From NCBI GenBank assembly GCA_002314605.1, contig DCGO01000028.1:1-22254 (forward strand): DNA of 22,254 nt, written 5' to 3'. The DNA comes from Lentisphaeria bacterium UBA1776. GTDB lineage: Bacteria > Verrucomicrobiota > Lentisphaeria > Victivallales > Victivallaceae. Below the pieces are notes generated by a model. It saw nothing but the letters and a program-made list of their open reading frames with translations. It was not told where the DNA came from and made no database searches. Position 1 is the stretch's first letter. Each line of letters opens with the position of its first letter. Positions 1-7,355 of this stretch are shown here, piece after piece. The translations under genes and the position numbers were made by a program.

Positions 1-1
1 A

Positions 2-28
2 AGAGCCAAAACTTTTGAAATCGGCTCC
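2..28 (-). terminator. Possible terminator hairpin after the GH28-like gene
   Basis: Bases 2-7 and 23-28 are complementary (GAGCC/GGCTC plus a G-T pair), forming a 6-bp stem with a loop of about 15 bases. It lies 8 bases beyond the stop of the GH28-like gene in the direction of transcription. The window ends at the hairpin, so a T-run cannot be confirmed. It is placed where the end of the carbohydrate operon would be expected. Confidence 0.3.
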
Positions 29-36
29 ACTGAAAA

Positions 37-1263
37 CTATTCCTTCAGCACGACATTTTCACAGACCGGGGTCACCCGGTAAAATGTGAAGGGTTTTTCG
101 AGATAGCCGTGCCCCCAGACCGAAGTCATTTCATCCGGCATCCTCCCCGCGTATTCCGCCGGATCGCGGCGGATCGTCAGATGAATGTCCCGGAATGTCA
201 GGTTTCCCACATTCAATCCTCCGGCGAAGGATGCATCGGAACACTCGCCGTATATCCCGGAAAAGAGCAGATCCCGGATGAATCCGGTGTAGTCGCATTT
301 CCCGCCCGTACCGCTCCAGATATGGATGGCCCGGCAGGTGTTGCGCAGGATGCAGTTGGAGAAGATCAGACTGGAAATACGGGCCCCGTGCCTGATCCCG
401 AACCCGGAATTGGGAGCGAAAGAAAGAATGTCGATGGCTTTCCGGGTGTCGTAAATGATGTTGTCCGTAAAAACGAGATCCCGGATCTCGCCGTCCCCTT
501 CGTAACCCGCCCGGATGCCGCAGCAGGTGCTGGAAAGACGGTTGCCGGTGATCTGAATCCGCTCGCAGGCTTTGTCCTCCCCCAGCATGGCGATATCCGA
601 TTTGACGGCAATGGCGTCGTCCCCGGCATCCAGATCGCAGTTGGTGATGCGCACGCCGGCACAGCAGTCGATGTCAAGGACGTCGGTATTGGGCCCCTGC
701 CGGTTGTTCCGGACGGTCAGATGATGGATCTCCACCTGATCGCACCCCAGCACATGGACCGTGTAAAAGGGGGCATTGCAAATGGTGATGTCCCGGATCC
801 GGAGGTCCCGGCAGCGGACAAAATAGAGGATTTTCGGACGGATCTTCCTCGGCTTGAAGAATTGGATCCCGGAAGTCTTCGCGTGAGGCACTGCCTCATC
901 CCGGAAATCTTCCCAGAAAAAGTGCCCGTTTCCTTCAATGATGCCGCTCCCCTCAATGGTGACGTCTTCAAGACCGCATCCTCCCACAAGACACCGCTGG
1001 CCCCCCTGGGAGATCTTTGCCCAGTCCAGTCCGGGATAGCGTGAGACATCCGGCGAGGCAAGCAATACCGCCTGCGGCGCCAAATGCAGCGTCAGATGGC
1101 TTTTGAGGAAAATCGTCCCCGTTTCATAACGCCCGGGGGGGATGTAAACCGTGTCAAAAGGCGCCGCCGCATCGACCGCCGCCTGGATGGACGGATAATC
1201 CCGGACATTCAGGACGGCCGGTTCGTGCAACCCCGCTTCAGAGCATGTCTGCAGAAAGGGCAT
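37..1263 (-). CDS. GH28-like right-handed beta-helix protein (polygalacturonase-related)
   Basis: A 408-residue protein with the fold signature of glycoside hydrolase family 28, which normally hydrolyses alpha-1,4-galacturonan. The N-terminal part has the pectate-lyase-like opening (SIQAAVDAAAPFDTVYIPPG, about residues 25-44). The acidic motifs are present: NTD at 192-194 and GDD at 214-216. The usual GHG motif reads CCGIR at 247-251, and the usual RIK region reads KAIDI, so the family histidine and the RIK residues appear absent. There is no signal peptide, unlike the two upstream proteins, so it is predicted to be cytoplasmic or exported by another route. The ATG at 1263 has a strong AGGAGG at 1268-1273 and overlaps the upstream TPR gene by 26 bases. 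Last gene of the pilin-DUF4838-TPR-GH28 operon. The fold is secure; the substrate is not. Confidence 0.8.
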   Translation of the reverse strand: MPFLQTCSEAGLHEPAVLNVRDYPSIQAAVDAAAPFDTVYIPPGRYETGTIFLKSHLTLHLAPQAVLLASPDVSRYPGLDWAKISQGGQRCLVGGCGLEDVTIEGSGIIEGNGHFFWEDFRDEAVPHAKTSGIQFFKPRKIRPKILYFVRCRDLRIRDITICNAPFYTVHVLGCDQVEIHHLTVRNNRQGPNTDVLDIDCCAGVRITNCDLDAGDDAIAVKSDIAMLGEDKACERIQITGNRLSSTCCGIRAGYEGDGEIRDLVFTDNIIYDTRKAIDILSFAPNSGFGIRHGARISSLIFSNCILRNTCRAIHIWSGTGGKCDYTGFIRDLLFSGIYGECSDASFAGGLNVGNLTFRDIHLTIRRDPAEYAGRMPDEMTSVWGHGYLEKPFTFYRVTPVCENVVLKE

Positions 1264-2095
1264 CGATCCTCCTCTGCACGGCGGGTTTCGCTTTTTCCGA
1301 AGAGAGCTTCTTCACCCGGTCCAGTGTTTTCAATGCTTCGACTTTTTTGCCGGCGGCGATCAGGGCATCGGCATAGGCACTGTTCAGCTGGAGCCCCCAG
1401 TACCCCTGCATTTTCTGGAGCCGGGCCACGGGTTCAAAAAGCTGGCAGGCTTCGGCTCCGCACTTCCGGGCGATGAGCATTTGACTCAGTGCGTACAGTG
1501 CTTCGCACCGGACACCGTAATCCGCGTTGGTGACCGCCAGTGCTTTCCGGTAATATTCTTCGGCTTTTTTCAGATCTTTTTTCCGCTCGCAGATCCCTCC
1601 CGCCCTGCGGGCTGAAGCGACTTTTTTGATGACCTGGCGGCCGCCGGGGAGAGAGAGACACTTGTCGTAGTCGGCAAGGGCTTTTTCGAAATCCTTCTGC
1701 ACGTGATAGGCGTCACCCCGCGTGGCGTAGGCGTCGGAACGGAGGTCCTCCGGCCAGGTCATGAAATCCGTATCCTTGCAGCCTGCTATGACCTCGGCAG
1801 GGGTCTGAATACTCATCAGCACAAACTTTCTGCGTTCCGGCTGTTTGACCCGGTTGGCAAGGCGCTTGACGGCGGCATCATCCTTTTTTTGTTTGGCGGC
1901 GCTGATGGCCCACTCCATGTACTGCTGATCGTCCTTGTCGCTTTTCGCGGCGTCGGCCAGTTTTTCATAGACGGCAATGGCTTCATCGTAGCGCTTTTCC
2001 TTTTCCAGGGTCTTGGCCTTTTTGAATCCGCTCCAGTCAACGGCGAATCCCGTGACGGCAATCCCGGCGGCAAGGAGACAGAACATCTTTTTCAT
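1238..2095 (-). CDS. Secreted tetratricopeptide-repeat protein
   Basis: A 285-residue protein beginning MKKMFCLLAAGIAVTGFA, a typical Sec signal peptide, followed by alpha-helical TPR-like repeats. Examples are AKTLEKEKRYDEAIAVYEKL, then DFEKALADYDKCLSL and DLKKAEEYYRKALAV. The start was set at 2095 because an in-frame extension to 2161 would place charged residues before the signal peptide and would run into the upstream gene. It lies 34 bases after the DUF4838 gene and overlaps the GH28-like gene by 26 bases, so the three are probably co-translated or co-transcribed. TPRs mediate protein-protein contacts, and a role as a periplasmic or surface scaffold for the neighbouring glycan-active proteins is an inference. 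No catalytic motif is visible. The protein itself is not one I recognise by name. Confidence 0.75.
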   Translation of the reverse strand: MKKMFCLLAAGIAVTGFAVDWSGFKKAKTLEKEKRYDEAIAVYEKLADAAKSDKDDQQYMEWAISAAKQKKDDAAVKRLANRVKQPERRKFVLMSIQTPAEVIAGCKDTDFMTWPEDLRSDAYATRGDAYHVQKDFEKALADYDKCLSLPGGRQVIKKVASARRAGGICERKKDLKKAEEYYRKALAVTNADYGVRCEALYALSQMLIARKCGAEACQLFEPVARLQKMQGYWGLQLNSAYADALIAAGKKVEALKTLDRVKKLSSEKAKPAVQRRIDALSADML

Positions 2096-2129
2096 TTTTT
2101 CTTTCAGCTGATCCGTATGTACGGAATGG

Positions 2130-4649
2130 TTATTCAAAAACAAGTTCCCCGAGGAACGCATCCGCCGGGACCCGGGAGGGATTCATCCGGTGATACCAGA
2201 CGGAGAATTCCCTCTTTTTATCCCCGCTGAAGTGGACTCTCCCCAGATTGAAGTACCAGATATCACCCTTCCGGGGGGAAGCTGCCCCGACGGTCTTCAG
2301 CGGGATCACCGCCATGGAGGTCCACAACTCTTTGCCGAACTTGTTTTCATAGGTCCAGTTTCCGTTCCAGGTCCAGTCGTTCCAGCCGAAACGGGGATCG
2401 TAGGTGTCCAGAATGAATCCATGTTCCGCATCCGCATACGACCCCGGAACCGGCTCGTAGGCAAAATAAAAGTACTGGCTCCGGTCCGCCTTCGGCGACA
2501 ACTGGAAAACAATGGACTCCTGAAGCCAGATCTCCTGATCCCGGCCCCGGGCTTTCCGCTGATCCCTGCCGGGGACCGGAGACCCCTCCACCCGGATATA
2601 GAGATTTTCCGCATCATACAGGATCCGGAAGCTGGTTTTCGAACTGAGTACAGTCTTGTCGCCGCTTTCCGCGGCAAGGGTCTCCGCCGGGATCTTGTCC
2701 CATGCCGGAGAGTTCAGAGCCGGGGAGCCTTCCGTCCGGTAAGCCTTCATGGATCTGACGCGCAGAGATGCCATGCCGTTCTTCCGCATTTCCGCGATGT
2801 TCCAGTTGAAGGGAGGGATGGCGAGCCACCGACCGTTGGTCTTTCTGGCATCGGCCCGGAGGAAGGTCGGGTTGTAGGGGGTCTCCCGTTTGGCCTCCAG
2901 CTTCGCCAGGGACCGGTCACGGAGTTCCAGCGCGTCAAGGAGCCGGGTCATGGAGGCCGGCTCCCGGGTGCTGTTGAAATCGTGCCAGCGGTACACCACG
3001 CTGACGATGTCTTTGAGATAGTCGAATTCCCCCCGCACCGTTTCGATGCGGTTTCTGACGCCGGGGTCTGAAGCGTTTTTTTCCGCATTGGCCAGATCCG
3101 CTTCCATGGACCGGAGCTGATCCGGGGTGTACATCATGGTGTACATTTTGATCGGGTCGCGGCCCATTTTGAAAAGCAGATTTCTGTTCTGCTGGAAAAT
3201 CTCCGTGGAGTGATGAAGTTTGGTGAAGAAGCGCCGCATGGGAACCTCCGCCGGACCGAAGGCGGCCTCCAGATATTCCTTATACAGCTCTGAAGCATTT
3301 TTGTAATCCGGATCGACGCCGAGACGCAGATAGACATAAATGGTCGGCCCCTCAAGTCCGTACTGGAATGGAAGACCGTTGACCTGGGAAATACGCACGT
3401 TGTTTGCCTTGAAAAGCCGGATTTGCCGGTCAAAAGTGGCGATATCGTTCATGGGGGTGTAGCCGGGCAGGTTGAAAGCCCCCCACCAGTAAAGGTAGGC
3501 GGCGAACCCGCCGGGGACCTTTACGGACTTCCACGCCTCGAAATTTTCCGGGGTGGCCTGCATCATCTCAATGATGACGTTATCCGGAAATTCCCGGATG
3601 ACGGCCGGCGGCATGGCGGTGATACTGTAGGCGGAGATCATCAGCTTTCTGCCCGGACGGTCTTTTTTGAGACGGAGGGCCATGTCGTAATGCATCTTCC
3701 AGATCTTTTCCTTCCAGGCCGGATCGTGGATCCACTGGGCGCCGTCCCCCGGTTTCGTGGCGGGGCGGATGCCGTAAAGTTCAAAGCACTTCCGGCACTG
3801 GCAGGGGACGAATCCGTCGGACTGTCCCAGCTCCACAATATCGTATCCCTCGTCGCAGCGGTCAAGAATATGCTTGTAAATCAGCTCCCGGACGGCGGGA
3901 TTGGCAAAACAATACTGGGGGTCCGAACTTTTGCGCAGGCCGCCGGAAAGGATGAAGTATTCCGGGTGGCTCCTTCCGTATTTTTTGACCGGGATGGCAG
4001 AGGGGTGCTGGTGCCCCCAGCGGGACCAGATCTTCTGAAACTGCATCGCATGGTTGGCCACATAGAAATTGCCGTACTGGTTCCACAGCCATTCGTGTTC
4101 CAGAAACCACGGTTCGCGCTTTTCATTCAGATTGTCCGGGATCACGGTAATGCTCTGGGGGATGAAGACAATGCCGTCTTTGTCCGGTTTCAGAAATCTC
4201 GCCCCCGCATAGCGGTACAGAAATTCGGAAGCCCCGTGGAGGGTCCCCAGATAGGGGCGTCCGGCAAAATCCCTGATCGGGTTCGGACCGTCGTGACCGG
4301 CAAGGATCACATTTTTGCCGACAGCCTTTTCCACATGCTGCCAGTCGGCAAGCTTCGACACATCCACGCCGTTGGCTTTGGCGAATTTCGTATTCCCAAG
4401 ATAAATGCCGTGCATCTTCGGGTCTTTGGCCGACTCCTTCACGATGTCCATCTTCACCTGACTGGCAGCGAAACAGTCCTGAATGAGTTTTGCCGCCCGG
4501 CGGAGGGACTCCTGCTCCGCCTTGTTCGCGGTTTTATCCGGTACCACGATCTGGTGTTTCGTCCGGCCGTTCAGGGACAGCACCACCTCTCCGGCGGACA
4601 GCGCGAAGACACCCAGCAGGAGGAACATCATACTTATTTTATGCATCAT
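2130..4649 (-). CDS. Secreted DUF4838-domain protein, probable glycan-active enzyme
   Basis: A large 839-residue protein. Residues 1-20 are a signal peptide (MMHKISMMFLLLGVFALSAG). Residues of about 30-175 resemble the N-terminal domain of alpha-glucuronidase/GH20-like enzymes, including GIYLGNT at 81-87 and the GTLHGASEFLYRYAGARF stretch at 135-152. The central part, about 200-470, fits DUF4838, with the metal-site-like cysteines C283, C285 and C288 in PCQCRKC. The last 200 or so residues (APAWDK to the C-terminus) look like a CBM9-type carbohydrate-binding module. DUF4838 proteins are abundant in glycan-degrading Bacteroidetes and Lentisphaerae, and their activity is mostly uncharacterised. 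It sits 43 bases after the pilin-like gene and 34 before the TPR gene. The domain assignment is from memory of the family. A glycosidase role is likely but the substrate is unknown. Confidence 0.78.
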   Translation of the reverse strand: MMHKISMMFLLLGVFALSAGEVVLSLNGRTKHQIVVPDKTANKAEQESLRRAAKLIQDCFAASQVKMDIVKESAKDPKMHGIYLGNTKFAKANGVDVSKLADWQHVEKAVGKNVILAGHDGPNPIRDFAGRPYLGTLHGASEFLYRYAGARFLKPDKDGIVFIPQSITVIPDNLNEKREPWFLEHEWLWNQYGNFYVANHAMQFQKIWSRWGHQHPSAIPVKKYGRSHPEYFILSGGLRKSSDPQYCFANPAVRELIYKHILDRCDEGYDIVELGQSDGFVPCQCRKCFELYGIRPATKPGDGAQWIHDPAWKEKIWKMHYDMALRLKKDRPGRKLMISAYSITAMPPAVIREFPDNVIIEMMQATPENFEAWKSVKVPGGFAAYLYWWGAFNLPGYTPMNDIATFDRQIRLFKANNVRISQVNGLPFQYGLEGPTIYVYLRLGVDPDYKNASELYKEYLEAAFGPAEVPMRRFFTKLHHSTEIFQQNRNLLFKMGRDPIKMYTMMYTPDQLRSMEADLANAEKNASDPGVRNRIETVRGEFDYLKDIVSVVYRWHDFNSTREPASMTRLLDALELRDRSLAKLEAKRETPYNPTFLRADARKTNGRWLAIPPFNWNIAEMRKNGMASLRVRSMKAYRTEGSPALNSPAWDKIPAETLAAESGDKTVLSSKTSFRILYDAENLYIRVEGSPVPGRDQRKARGRDQEIWLQESIVFQLSPKADRSQYFYFAYEPVPGSYADAEHGFILDTYDPRFGWNDWTWNGNWTYENKFGKELWTSMAVIPLKTVGAASPRKGDIWYFNLGRVHFSGDKKREFSVWYHRMNPSRVPADAFLGELVFE

Positions 4650-4692
4650 ATCCAGTTCCTTCCCATAAAGTCATCTTCGTACAGGGCATATT

Positions 4693-5454
4693 TCAGATAC
4701 GGGTCATCCAGCGGAGCTTGTTGCGGGACCCCGCAGTATAAGCACCCCCGCCGCCTTTCATGTCTAAATAGGGAATAATGGTACCGTGGCCGTCATAGAA
4801 TACATAAGCTCCGTCATGACGCGTCGGAGCCTTTTCTTCGCTGTTATCGTTGGAGCCGGCGGCCAGCTGTCCAGCCTCCGTCTCCTGAGCTTCCCCGGCA
4901 AAAATAAGGGTGGATGTACGCTGCAGGGCAGCTCCTTTGAGCCGCCTGGCCCGCATGTAAGTATTTCCCGCGATGGTATAGTAATAATTTACGGACCCCA
5001 CCTTTACCCCCCTCGGGACCAGACTGCATGCAAAAGGTCCGGGCTTGCCGGATTCACTGATATATCCGATGGTCCCCATGTTCGGGCCGATGAATCTTCC
5101 GATGCCGCAGCACTTGTCCCTGCCGAGCCATCCGCTGCAGCCGGACTCACAGGTGAATTTTGCACTTTCCGGCGTCGTCACCATGCCGGAAAATTTGGTG
5201 AGAGGATACCACCCGGAGGCGTCCAGATACCCCATGACGCCGAACCCGATCTGCTTCATATTGGCCAGGCACCGGGTTTTCACTGCCTGAAGCCTCGCCC
5301 TGTTCAAAGCCGGCAGCAGCATGGCCGCCAGAATGGCGATGATGGCGATCACCACAAGCAGCTCGATCAGCGTAAAACACCGGCCGGATCGCGGTGTAAC
5401 GGGAAATCCTGTGGAAATCCGTGTTTTTTTTGCATTGCCGAAACCCCTTTCCAT
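4693..5454 (-). CDS. Type IV pilin-like (pseudopilin, DUF1559-type) protein
   Basis: A 253-residue protein with a 26-residue basic leader, then the class III prepilin helix starting FTLIELLVVIAII at residue 27, with the conserved Glu at +5 (E31). It ends with an H-DG region (RHDGAYVFYDGHG), the typical C-terminal motif of DUF1559/H-X9-DG pseudopilins. These families are hugely expanded in Lentisphaerae and Planctomycetes. The residue before the predicted prepilin peptidase cleavage site is Cys (C26) instead of the usual Gly. It is the first gene of the glycan operon, 43 bases before the DUF4838 gene. A role in displaying or secreting the glycan machinery is inferred from the neighbours only. 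The start at 5454 lies only 11 bases from the predicted -10 box, so the leader would be very short. Confidence 0.85.
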   Translation of the reverse strand: MERGFGNAKKTRISTGFPVTPRSGRCFTLIELLVVIAIIAILAAMLLPALNRARLQAVKTRCLANMKQIGFGVMGYLDASGWYPLTKFSGMVTTPESAKFTCESGCSGWLGRDKCCGIGRFIGPNMGTIGYISESGKPGPFACSLVPRGVKVGSVNYYYTIAGNTYMRARRLKGAALQRTSTLIFAGEAQETEAGQLAAGSNDNSEEKAPTRHDGAYVFYDGHGTIIPYLDMKGGGGAYTAGSRNKLRWMTRI

Positions 5455-5465
5455 GTTCTTCCGAC

Positions 5466-5493
5466 ATTATAGGTGTTTTTTTGAAAAAAACAA
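5466..5493 (-). promoter_or_regulatory. Sigma70-like promoter of the pilin-DUF4838-TPR-GH28 operon
   Basis: On the minus strand there is TTGTTT (5488-5493), a 16-base spacer, and a perfect TATAAT (5466-5471). The ATG of the pilin-like gene begins 11 bases beyond the -10 box, so the mRNA leader would be only about 4-6 bases. The spacer holds an A-run and T-run pair. Visual match only. Confidence 0.6.
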
Positions 5494-5546
5494 GTCGCGT
5501 TCCGATTTTTTTCCTGTTCGATCCGATGAAAATACGTCATTTCAGG

Positions 5547-5563
5547 AAAAAACCGGAAGCCGG
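5547..5563 (-). terminator. Weak terminator-like hairpin after echF
   Basis: On the minus strand CCGG-CTT-CCGG (5553-5563) is followed by six Ts (5547-5552), 14 bases after the echF stop. The stem is only 4 bp with a 3-base loop, so it is a marginal intrinsic terminator. It is nevertheless the best candidate between the hyp-ech operon and the pilin promoter. Confidence 0.3.
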
Positions 5564-5576
5564 GGAGGAAAGGGGG

Positions 5577-5894
5577 TTACTCTTCGCCCGGATATTTCTC
5601 CGTACGGGGAGCCATGCGGAGGCACTTTTTGGGACAGGCCTCCACACAAGCGGCACAGACAATACAGCGGAAACGGTCGAACTGCCACGAGGCATCCGGC
5701 TTGCGGGTGACTTTGATGGCATTGGACGGGCACTTCCGGGCGCACATGCCGCAGAAGATGCATTTGGTCTCATCGATCATCAGCCGCCCCCGGGTATTGG
5801 GGAAATCCGGCCGCCGCTCATAAGGGTAGTTCCGCGTGGCAGGCTTGCTCACGAAATTCCGCATAATATCGAAAAAGATCGTAAAAAGCTTCAT
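5577..5894 (-). CDS. echF: Ech hydrogenase subunit F, 2x[4Fe-4S] ferredoxin-like
   Basis: A 105-residue polyferredoxin subunit related to NuoI. Cluster I is C45, C48, C51 and C55 in CIFCGMCARKCP. Cluster II is C77, C80, C83 and C87 in CIVCAACVEACP. It passes electrons between soluble ferredoxin and the EchC cluster on the cytoplasmic face of the membrane complex. The ATG at 5894 was chosen because it lies one base past the echE stop. A longer in-frame extension to 5951 would only read the echE coding region. Last gene of the hyp-ech operon. The order echA-B-C-D-E-F matches the six-subunit Ech (group 4) enzyme of methanogens and fermenters. Confidence 0.9.
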   Translation of the reverse strand: MKLFTIFFDIMRNFVSKPATRNYPYERRPDFPNTRGRLMIDETKCIFCGMCARKCPSNAIKVTRKPDASWQFDRFRCIVCAACVEACPKKCLRMAPRTEKYPGEE

Positions 5895-5895
5895 C

Positions 5896-6969
5896 TTAAC
5901 GCTCCGTACAGCTGACGCAGGGATCCACCGAAAGGACGATCTGCCCCACATCGGCCAGCCGGCACCCCTGCAGCATCACCAGCATGGCGGGAATATTGGC
6001 GAAGGTCGGCGTGCGGACCCGCATCCGCTCCAGATGGTCGGTGCCGTTGCCCTTCAGATAATACAGTACCTCTCCACGGGGCTGTTCGCAGCGGATCGCG
6101 ACTTCGCCGGTGGGATTGCCCTTGAAGGGCGTCCGGATCTCCGTATCCGGCATTTTATCCAGCGCCTGCCGGACCAGATCTTCGGACTGATAGAGTTCCC
6201 GGCAGCGGACCAGCGTCCGGGCGTAGCTGTCCCCGGCAGTCTCCACCACCGGCTCAAAATCCAGTTTGCCATAGGCGGCATAGCCGGTCATGCGGTGATC
6301 CATCCTGTTGCCGCTGCCCCGGGTGGAAGGTCCCACCGCCCCCTGCTGATAGGCCGTGGCCTGGTCGATGAATCCCGCGCCCACCAGACGCTTCTTTACA
6401 GAGTAATCCTCCGTCAGCACGGGGAGGAGCTGCTGCAGATCCTTGTGGACCTCGTCCAGCTCATGGAGGACGAAGGCCTTCTGCTCCGGATTGATATCCC
6501 GCCGGACGCCGCCGATGCAGCAGACGTTCAGCATGACCCGGCCGCCGGTGGTGTACTCCATGGCGTCCATGATCCGCTCCCGGGTGCGCCAGAGCTGCAT
6601 GAAGAGGTTCTCGAAGCCGAAGGCGTCAGCCAGCAGTCCCAAGGCCAGCAGATGACTGTGCATCCGGTGGAGCTCTGCCCAGACCACACGCAGATGATCC
6701 GCCCGCTCCGGCACGGTCAGTGACATCATTTCCTCAATCCCCATGCAATAGCTCATGGAGTGCATGAAACTGCAGATGCCGCAGACCCGCTCAATGAGAT
6801 AGGTGTCCTGGATGAAATCCTTCTGCTCGGCAAGTTTCTCCAGCCCCCGGTGGACATAACCCACCACCGGAAGCACGGAAACCACCCGCTCGTCATCCAG
6901 CACCAGCCGCAGCTGAATGGGTTCCGGCAGGACCGGATGCTGGGGACCGAAGGGAACGATGGTACTCAT
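5896..6969 (-). CDS. echE: Ech [NiFe] hydrogenase large subunit
   Basis: A 357-residue catalytic subunit carrying the Ni-Fe site. The N-terminal L1 motif is RVCGICS with C63 and C66, and the C-terminal L2 motif is DPCVSC with C351 and C354. The protein stops three residues after the last metal-binding Cys (…CTER). It therefore has no C-terminal extension of the type that is removed by a maturation protease in most [NiFe] hydrogenases. This is as I recall for EchE and CooH, and it agrees with the absence of such a protease gene here. A strong Shine-Dalgarno (AAAGGAGGTG) lies in the end of echD, and the start overlaps the echD stop by four bases. It reduces protons to H2 (or oxidises H2) coupled to ion translocation by EchA/EchB. 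Confidence 0.93.
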   Translation of the reverse strand: MSTIVPFGPQHPVLPEPIQLRLVLDDERVVSVLPVVGYVHRGLEKLAEQKDFIQDTYLIERVCGICSFMHSMSYCMGIEEMMSLTVPERADHLRVVWAELHRMHSHLLALGLLADAFGFENLFMQLWRTRERIMDAMEYTTGGRVMLNVCCIGGVRRDINPEQKAFVLHELDEVHKDLQQLLPVLTEDYSVKKRLVGAGFIDQATAYQQGAVGPSTRGSGNRMDHRMTGYAAYGKLDFEPVVETAGDSYARTLVRCRELYQSEDLVRQALDKMPDTEIRTPFKGNPTGEVAIRCEQPRGEVLYYLKGNGTDHLERMRVRTPTFANIPAMLVMLQGCRLADVGQIVLSVDPCVSCTER

Positions 6970-7355
6970 TGAACACCTCCTTTGACCTCGACGGTGCTGA
7001 CGGAGACCCCCGGGACCCGGCAGAGGGGTTTCTCCGGAGCGTCTTCATTGAGGATGAAGTGTCTGCAGAAATCCAGCTTCAGATCCTTCACCCGGATGCC
7101 GAAAAGGTCCTGCAGTTCATTTTCCACCGCAAAGGCGCATGAACACACAGGGGTGATGCTGGGCAGTTCCGCATCCCGGGAGAGTTCCAGCTTCAGCGTG
7201 TGGAGTTCGTAATCCCGGTCGAAATGATAGTAGATGTCGAAGTGATCCCCGGAGTCCACCGTGGTGATGGTGACGAACCGGTATCCCTGGGGGATCAGTG
7301 CGGCGACCTTTTCGATCTGGTCGTCAAGAGTAATGGTTTCATGAATGATCATCAT
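6966..7355 (-). CDS. echD: Ech hydrogenase subunit D (NuoC-like)
   Basis: A 129-residue small hydrophilic protein, distantly related to the NuoC/30-kDa subunit of complex I and hence to EchD. It has the GDHFDIYYHFDRDYELHTLKLEL segment split by variable residues, and an ELQDLFGIRVKDL stretch that fits the NuoC family (ELYDLFGI-type). It has no cofactor motif. The role is structural, holding the large and small subunits together. It is translationally coupled: the ATG overlaps the echC TGA by four bases, and its own TGA overlaps the echE ATG. Assignment is strengthened by its place between the NuoB-like and NuoD-like subunits, as in all Ech operons. Confidence 0.85.
   Translation of the reverse strand: MMIIHETITLDDQIEKVAALIPQGYRFVTITTVDSGDHFDIYYHFDRDYELHTLKLELSRDAELPSITPVCSCAFAVENELQDLFGIRVKDLKLDFCRHFILNEDAPEKPLCRVPGVSVSTVEVKGGVQ

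Noticed and set aside
3423..4778. A 451-residue open frame on the plus strand opposite the DUF4838 gene
   Set aside because: It has no recognisable domain, while the minus-strand frame has a signal peptide, a conserved fold and operon spacing.
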